Shown here: positions 46,973 to 51,513 of the stretch, piece by piece
How positions within the stretch are numbered: the stretch's first letter is position 1
Layout: each line of letters starts with the position of its first letter
Assembly: GCA_022833215.1 (NCBI GenBank)
Contig: JAIPUZ010000054.1
Span: 1-51,513, forward strand
DNA length: 51,513 bases
Direction: 5' to 3'
Origin: Mesorhizobium sp.
GTDB taxonomy: Bacteria > Pseudomonadota > Alphaproteobacteria > Rhizobiales > Rhizobiaceae
Program-made: the position numbers and the translations under genes
Notes under the pieces: generated by a model
Seen by the model: the letters and a program-made list of their open reading frames with translations, nothing else
Databases searched by the model: none
What the model was told of the DNA's origin: nothing

Positions 46973-49900
46973 ATGCACTTGTCCGCGCGCCTGTCTCTGG
47001 CGAGATCCTTGGGCCTGCTGACGTGATCACCGTCACGGCGGCGGTACATCCGCTGAAGCCCCATGCGGAAATCCTGATCCTGCCGGCGGGATTGTCGCTG
47101 GCAGAAATCGTAGACGAGGTTGCACGGCGCTGCCATGTCTCGCGACTTGCGCGTGGTGCCGATGTCTCTGTCTCGGGCCATGCAGTCGATCAGGCGCTAT
47201 GGCAGAGGGTGCGGGTTAAATCCGGCGCTCATGTCACAGTTCGCGCCCGTGCAGGAAAAGCCATCGGCGGCATCCTGAAATCTGTGCTCATGATCGCATT
47301 GTCGGTGGCTGCGTCCTTCATCGTGGGGCCGGCCGGCCTGGGTATCGCCGCAGCCATCGGTGGCACTGCCGGACAGGTCGTTGCTTCGCTCGCCGCCGGC
47401 GCGATCATGATGGTTGGCGGGCTTGCGATCAACGCTCTGTTCCCGCCCACTCAGACCAGATCCGAAGACAACAACCCCTCCTATTCTATTTCGGCTGGTC
47501 GAAACGGCGCATCGAAATGGGGTCCGATCCCTGTGGTGCTCGGCAAGATCCGTGCACTGCCGAAATATGCCGCGCTGCCCTACACCGAGTTCGAGGGCGA
47601 CGATCAGTATCTGCGGCTGCTGTTTGTCTGGGGCTATGGCCCTATGAAAATCGAGGACATCCGCATCGGTGACACATCCATTGCCGAGTTTGAAGGCGTC
47701 GAGATCGAGACGTTCGAGGGCTATGGAGATGACCCTGAACAGACGATCTATCCCTCCGAGGTGGTACAGGACGATCTGTCGATCGATCCCGCCTACAACG
47801 TTCCTGTCACCCGAACCTCGGCAGACGAAGCGGATGAGGTGGTTATCGATTTCGTCGCGCCTGCCGGCCTTTGTCATGTGAACAAGAAAGGGAAGCGGGA
47901 AGGCAAGAATGTCGATTTCAGGATCGAGATGAGTGTTGCCGGTGCCAATAGCTGGGTTGGCAAGGGCAATGTACGTCTCTCTGGCGCCACAAATGATCCG
48001 GTGCGACGGTCGTTTCGCTACAGGGTGGCCAAGGGCCGCTACGATATCCGGGTCACGCGTCTCAGCCCCGACGAGAACACGACGCGTGATTTTTCGGACG
48101 TGACATGGACTGCCATCAAGAGTTTCCGGGTCGATAACCCGCCGATCACATTCGGAAAGCCCCTCGCGATCACTGCACTGCGCATCAAAGCTTCCAAGCA
48201 GCTCAACGGTGTGGTCGACACGCTGAATGCGCTGGTGACGTCTGTCGGCAAAAGCTGGAATGGGGCGACGTGGCTGGATGCGCAGGAGACGCGCAATCCG
48301 GCCGATCTGATGCGGCTGGTGCTGCAAGGGCCGGCCAACGCACGGGCAGTCCCCGATAGTCGCCTCGATCTTTCCGGGCTTGCCGCCTTTGCCGACCATT
48401 GCCAAGCCAAAGGCTATACCTTCGACATGTATCGCGATTTCACCGCGTCGGTGCGTGACACGTTGCGTGACATCGCGGCAGCGGGGCGGGGTGTTCCTAC
48501 GTTCCGGGATGGGAAGTGGTCGGTAGCATGGGAGGAAGCGTCCGCTCCTGTCGTCCAGCATTTTACGCCGCGCAACAGCCGGGATTTCCGCTGGAGCCAG
48601 ACCTACAGGACATTGCCTCAGGGCCTGCGGTGCAAGTTCGTCAATGCCGAGAAGGACTATATCGAGGACGAACTGCTTTGCTTTGCGGACGGCTACAACA
48701 AGGATAACGCCAAGCTCTATGAGCAGGCAGAGTTTCCGGGCGTCACGTCGCGCGAGATCGTCTACAAGCATGGCCTGTACAGGCATGCCGATGCTAAAGA
48801 GCGTCCAGCCGTTTACACTTTCAGCGTCGATTTCGAGCATCTGGTTGCGCAACGTGGTGATCGCGTGGCGATGGCTTATGACGTTGTCCAGCAGGGCCTT
48901 GCTTCGGGACGCATCGTGGCTGTTTCCAACCAGCAATTGACGCTCGATGAACCCGCCATAATGGAGGCGGGCAAGTTCTACGGCATTCGTGTTCGGCTCA
49001 GAGACGGCACATCGGTTGTGCGGCAGGTGACGACAAATCCCGGCGCGCAAAGCGTCATCACGATATCGGGATCGCCACCCGAAGCCGGAGATCTGTACAC
49101 CTTCGGCATTCGCGATCAGGAAACCGGCATTTATCGCATCCTGCGTATCAGGCCCGGCAACGATCTCTCTGCGGAGGTCGATCTCGTTGACGATGGCCCG
49201 AATGTGCAAAACGGTGACAGCGCGACCGATATCCCTACAGGCACAGTTACGCCGCCACCGCTGATTTCGACTTTCACACCATTCGGCCTGAAGGCGGATA
49301 GCTTTGTTCGGGCCGGTGAAAACGGCAGCGTATATGTCGTGCGTCTTTACTGGCAGGCTGTTCTCGGCCCGGATTACACCTCGTTCGAGGTTGTGGCTCT
49401 TGGCGACAACGGCACGATCAGGCAGGTCGTAGACGGAACTGAGCAAGTCGCGGAGTTCCTGAACGTCCAGACCGGGATATGGCACTTCACTGTTCGGGGG
49501 TTGATGTCGGATGGCCGCTACACGCTGGCATCCTCGCCTCTCGCCGTGCCGGTCAATGTGCCATATGACGATCTCGGCATCGGGCTCGATGATTCAAAGC
49601 AAGACGTCTATCAAACGCTCCAGGCTCTCCGAGCCGATCAGGCCGAACTGCGCGACCGCCTCGAAATCCTCGCGGCTGGTACAGCCGATGCGACGGGTGC
49701 CAGCTCCGAGATGCACACCGTCACGCGGAAATTCCGCAACGCGACCGTAATCGCCCTGCGTGAGATGACGGCCAGCATAGAGGCGAAGACGCAGGTGTAC
49801 AGGCAGCCGACACCGCCGACCGGCGATCTGGTGGATGGCGACATCTGGATAGACACCAGCGCTGACAACTTCGTGCGGGTCTGGAACGCCACGCTTGGAC

Positions 49901-50877
49901 AATGGGAAGATGCCGGCGCCAAGGGCCTGCTGACGTTCGCCCAGCCGACAGCGCCCACGGCCAGCAACGTTGGCGATCTGTGGATCGATACCGATGACGA
50001 CAACAAGCTCTACCGCTGGAGCGGCACGGCGTGGGTGGACATCTCCGACGAGCGGATCACGGCGCAGGCATCCATCATCGATGCAGTGCAGGCACAGGTT
50101 GGCGAGATATCCGCCGATGGCCTGCGCAAGATCGAGGTGGTGGCCGGCACGGGCGATGTCGTGGCCCGGCTGGTGGATATGGTGCGGGCGTCGATCGCCG
50201 ACGATTGGGTTGAGGCCGGGACCGTCACTGAGGTCGGCTTTACCGGCGGAGACCCGGCGCAGCCGTTTTCGCGCAGGGTCCAATATGCTGATCAGCACGT
50301 CTTTGCCGATGCGAATGGTGAGTGGCCGCCTGTCGTCATCGACGAAACCGGCACAGGATGGTTCAACAGGCTGCGCATCAAGGATCTCGACGCCACCAAC
50401 ATTACGGCGGAAAAGCTCGACGCTGCCCAGATCCTTCAGGATGGCACGCTGATCACGGACCTGTTCGCGTTCGGGGCGGTCACACAGTTCGATGATGTCG
50501 GGCACTATTTCCAGCAGAACTTCGGGAATGGCTCCACTTATAGTGAGCCCGGCTGGACTGTCCATAAAACGGTGGTGGTCGATAATCCGACAGGAAATCC
50601 GATCATCGAGTTCGTCAGCCTGAAGGCGTCGGGCGTGTTGAGCGGTGCTGGGGGCGCTGACGCCTACATCAGGGTCACGCGCGACGGGGTCGATATCGGC
50701 AGCATTCGGTCCAATAATCAGGGCCTTCGTACCTTTTCGGCCACCACTTTCCTGAATGAAGGGAAGACCAGCTACACTTATGAAATCCTGACCTGGAACA
50801 CGGCGGTCACCGGAAATAACAGTACGGCTTCGCTCATGGTCGAATCCACCTCCGGCGCGCTGTTCTGGAAGGTGTAG
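46969..50877 (+). CDS. Tail-tip / host-specificity protein (lambda gpJ-like)
   Basis: 1302 residues. Residues 97-160 are hydrophobic (LKSVLMIALSVAASFIVGPA), the buried hub segment of gpJ-type proteins, and NGASKWGPIPVVLGKIRALP follows, as in this family. Two tandem beta repeats lie near 945-985 and 990-1030; both carry GDxWIDT and then a WxxxxxxW-type block (GDIWIDTSADNFVRVW; GDLWIDTDDDNKLYRW). The last 250 residues resemble the receptor-binding C-terminus. The gene is intact and ends in TAG, showing that TAG is a normal stop here. Confidence 0.88.
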   Translation: MNALVRAPVSGEILGPADVITVTAAVHPLKPHAEILILPAGLSLAEIVDEVARRCHVSRLARGADVSVSGHAVDQALWQRVRVKSGAHVTVRARAGKAIGGILKSVLMIALSVAASFIVGPAGLGIAAAIGGTAGQVVASLAAGAIMMVGGLAINALFPPTQTRSEDNNPSYSISAGRNGASKWGPIPVVLGKIRALPKYAALPYTEFEGDDQYLRLLFVWGYGPMKIEDIRIGDTSIAEFEGVEIETFEGYGDDPEQTIYPSEVVQDDLSIDPAYNVPVTRTSADEADEVVIDFVAPAGLCHVNKKGKREGKNVDFRIEMSVAGANSWVGKGNVRLSGATNDPVRRSFRYRVAKGRYDIRVTRLSPDENTTRDFSDVTWTAIKSFRVDNPPITFGKPLAITALRIKASKQLNGVVDTLNALVTSVGKSWNGATWLDAQETRNPADLMRLVLQGPANARAVPDSRLDLSGLAAFADHCQAKGYTFDMYRDFTASVRDTLRDIAAAGRGVPTFRDGKWSVAWEEASAPVVQHFTPRNSRDFRWSQTYRTLPQGLRCKFVNAEKDYIEDELLCFADGYNKDNAKLYEQAEFPGVTSREIVYKHGLYRHADAKERPAVYTFSVDFEHLVAQRGDRVAMAYDVVQQGLASGRIVAVSNQQLTLDEPAIMEAGKFYGIRVRLRDGTSVVRQVTTNPGAQSVITISGSPPEAGDLYTFGIRDQETGIYRILRIRPGNDLSAEVDLVDDGPNVQNGDSATDIPTGTVTPPPLISTFTPFGLKADSFVRAGENGSVYVVRLYWQAVLGPDYTSFEVVALGDNGTIRQVVDGTEQVAEFLNVQTGIWHFTVRGLMSDGRYTLASSPLAVPVNVPYDDLGIGLDDSKQDVYQTLQALRADQAELRDRLEILAAGTADATGASSEMHTVTRKFRNATVIALREMTASIEAKTQVYRQPTPPTGDLVDGDIWIDTSADNFVRVWNATLGQWEDAGAKGLLTFAQPTAPTASNVGDLWIDTDDDNKLYRWSGTAWVDISDERITAQASIIDAVQAQVGEISADGLRKIEVVAGTGDVVARLVDMVRASIADDWVEAGTVTEVGFTGGDPAQPFSRRVQYADQHVFADANGEWPPVVIDETGTGWFNRLRIKDLDATNITAEKLDAAQILQDGTLITDLFAFGAVTQFDDVGHYFQQNFGNGSTYSEPGWTVHKTVVVDNPTGNPIIEFVSLKASGVLSGAGGADAYIRVTRDGVDIGSIRSNNQGLRTFSATTFLNEGKTSYTYEILTWNTAVTGNNSTASLMVESTSGALFWKV

Positions 50878-50879
50878 CC

Positions 50880-51449
50880 ATGAGCAAGGTTGCCTACATC
50901 CTCGTGGATGAATCCACCGGACATGTGCTGACGGTCGGCTCCGTGCCTCAGCGGTTTTTCCCTCGGCCTGTCCCTGCCGGGCAGCGCATGGTGGTGCTGC
51001 TCGACGGCAAGGCCCCGTCAACCACGCAATTGCGTGTCGATCTGCGCAAGGCGCGCCAGCCACTGACGTTCGTCGAGCGGCTGGACGATGTGCTGACTTG
51101 CCGGCAATCGGTAATCCGGCAGCCAGATGCCGCGCTTGAAATCACCATGCGTCGCCTCGAAGCGCTCGACCTGGTCGAACGGGAGTTTGCGCAGCGACTG
51201 GCAGAGCTTACAGGACCGCTTGCCGCGCATCACGCCGAGAAGCGCAGACAGGCAGAGGCCGGCGGCGGGCCGCTGGTGGCCGATGAGGCCGACAGGGTTG
51301 CCATCCTCGACAACGCCGCCCGGCAGGATGCGGCCCTCGCGACGCTGGAAACGGCGCGGCGAGCCGCCAAGGCGGCGATCCGGGCGGCAAACACGCTGGC
51401 CGAACTCGATGCCATCCAGCTTTTTTCCGATGACAAGCCGATAGGATAG
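50880..51449 (+). CDS. Prophage tail-associated hypothetical protein
   Basis: 189 residues, two bases after the tail-tip gene. The first 70 residues are beta-rich (YILVDESTGHVLTVGSVPQR). The second half is a helical, Ala-rich segment (ETARRAAKAAIRAANTLAEL). It may be a tail-fibre or assembly accessory protein; no family recognised. Confidence 0.6.
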   Translation: MSKVAYILVDESTGHVLTVGSVPQRFFPRPVPAGQRMVVLLDGKAPSTTQLRVDLRKARQPLTFVERLDDVLTCRQSVIRQPDAALEITMRRLEALDLVEREFAQRLAELTGPLAAHHAEKRRQAEAGGGPLVADEADRVAILDNAARQDAALATLETARRAAKAAIRAANTLAELDAIQLFSDDKPIG

Positions 51450-51456
51450 CCAACCC

Positions 51457-51513
51457 ATGAACTCCCTGATCTACAACACCGGCACGGTGAGCGTGTCGGG
51501 CGGCTCCGCTATT
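51457..51513 (+). CDS. Start of a further tail protein (cut by window edge)
   Basis: Only the first 19 codons are visible: MNSLIYNTGTVSVSGGSAI. NTGTVSVSxGSxxVxGxGT is the usual opening of phage tail/fibre proteins placed after the tail-tip gene. Confidence 0.5.
   Translation, partial: MNSLIYNTGTVSVSGGSAI

Overview
The window is a piece of a GC-rich alphaproteobacterial chromosome. The aerobic cobalamin genes, the nuoE and nuo-linked helix-hairpin-helix additions, the 89-residue DUF1467 protein, the short prolyl-tRNA synthetase and the GAAC-N7-GAAC SOS operator all point to Hyphomicrobiales (Rhizobiales), probably Phyllobacteriaceae (Mesorhizobium/Aminobacter-like). I cannot name the species from the sequence alone.

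Region 1 (1-9420) is an aerobic (late cobalt insertion) corrin-ring operon read leftward: promoter, cobalamin riboswitch, DUF1636 protein, cobW, cobN, cobG, cobH, cobI, cobJ and, at the window edge, cobL. Most neighbours overlap by ATGA. cobK alone is on the opposite strand. It fills the whole gap between cobJ and cobL and its start codon overlaps that of cobL. A perfect 30-bp palindrome sits in frame inside cobG.

Region 2 (9427-10945) holds an AlkX/YcaQ-type DNA glycosylase gene (leftward) and the nuo leader. Region 3 (10946-26732) is a complete 14-subunit complex I operon, nuoABCDEF-x-y-GHIJKLMN. x is a small membrane protein. y is a helix-hairpin-helix protein whose C-terminus matches an unusual C-terminal extension of NuoE. 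The operon runs on into birA. Region 4 (27668-30040) has RNase J, methylmalonyl-CoA epimerase and a DUF1467 membrane protein. A 740-base gap follows, with palindromic repeats and a leftward terminator that implies an unannotated small RNA. Region 5 (30783-34071) is proS-lolC-lolD.

Region 6 (34072-35869) contains a small gene absent from ordinary gene calls: a 28-residue single-span membrane peptide directly behind a triple GAAC-N7 LexA-type operator, which makes it a candidate SidA-like SOS division inhibitor. lipB and tRNA-Leu(GAG) follow.

Region 7 (35870-51513, running off the end) is a prophage in the tRNA-Leu 3' end. A tightly packed leftward early operon runs from a coiled-coil protein and RecT through two DnaQ-like exonucleases, a RecD/Dda-type helicase, a J-domain protein and an ASCH-like protein to the integrase. 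A rightward part carries tail-tip genes (NlpC/P60, gpJ-like protein and followers). The element looks decayed. A methyltransferase lacks its N-terminal half, a primase-like gene stops after 35 residues and is joined directly to the tail end of a tail gene, no repressor region is visible, and one cargo gene has an amber codon in place of a conserved Trp. No CRISPR array or insertion sequence was seen.
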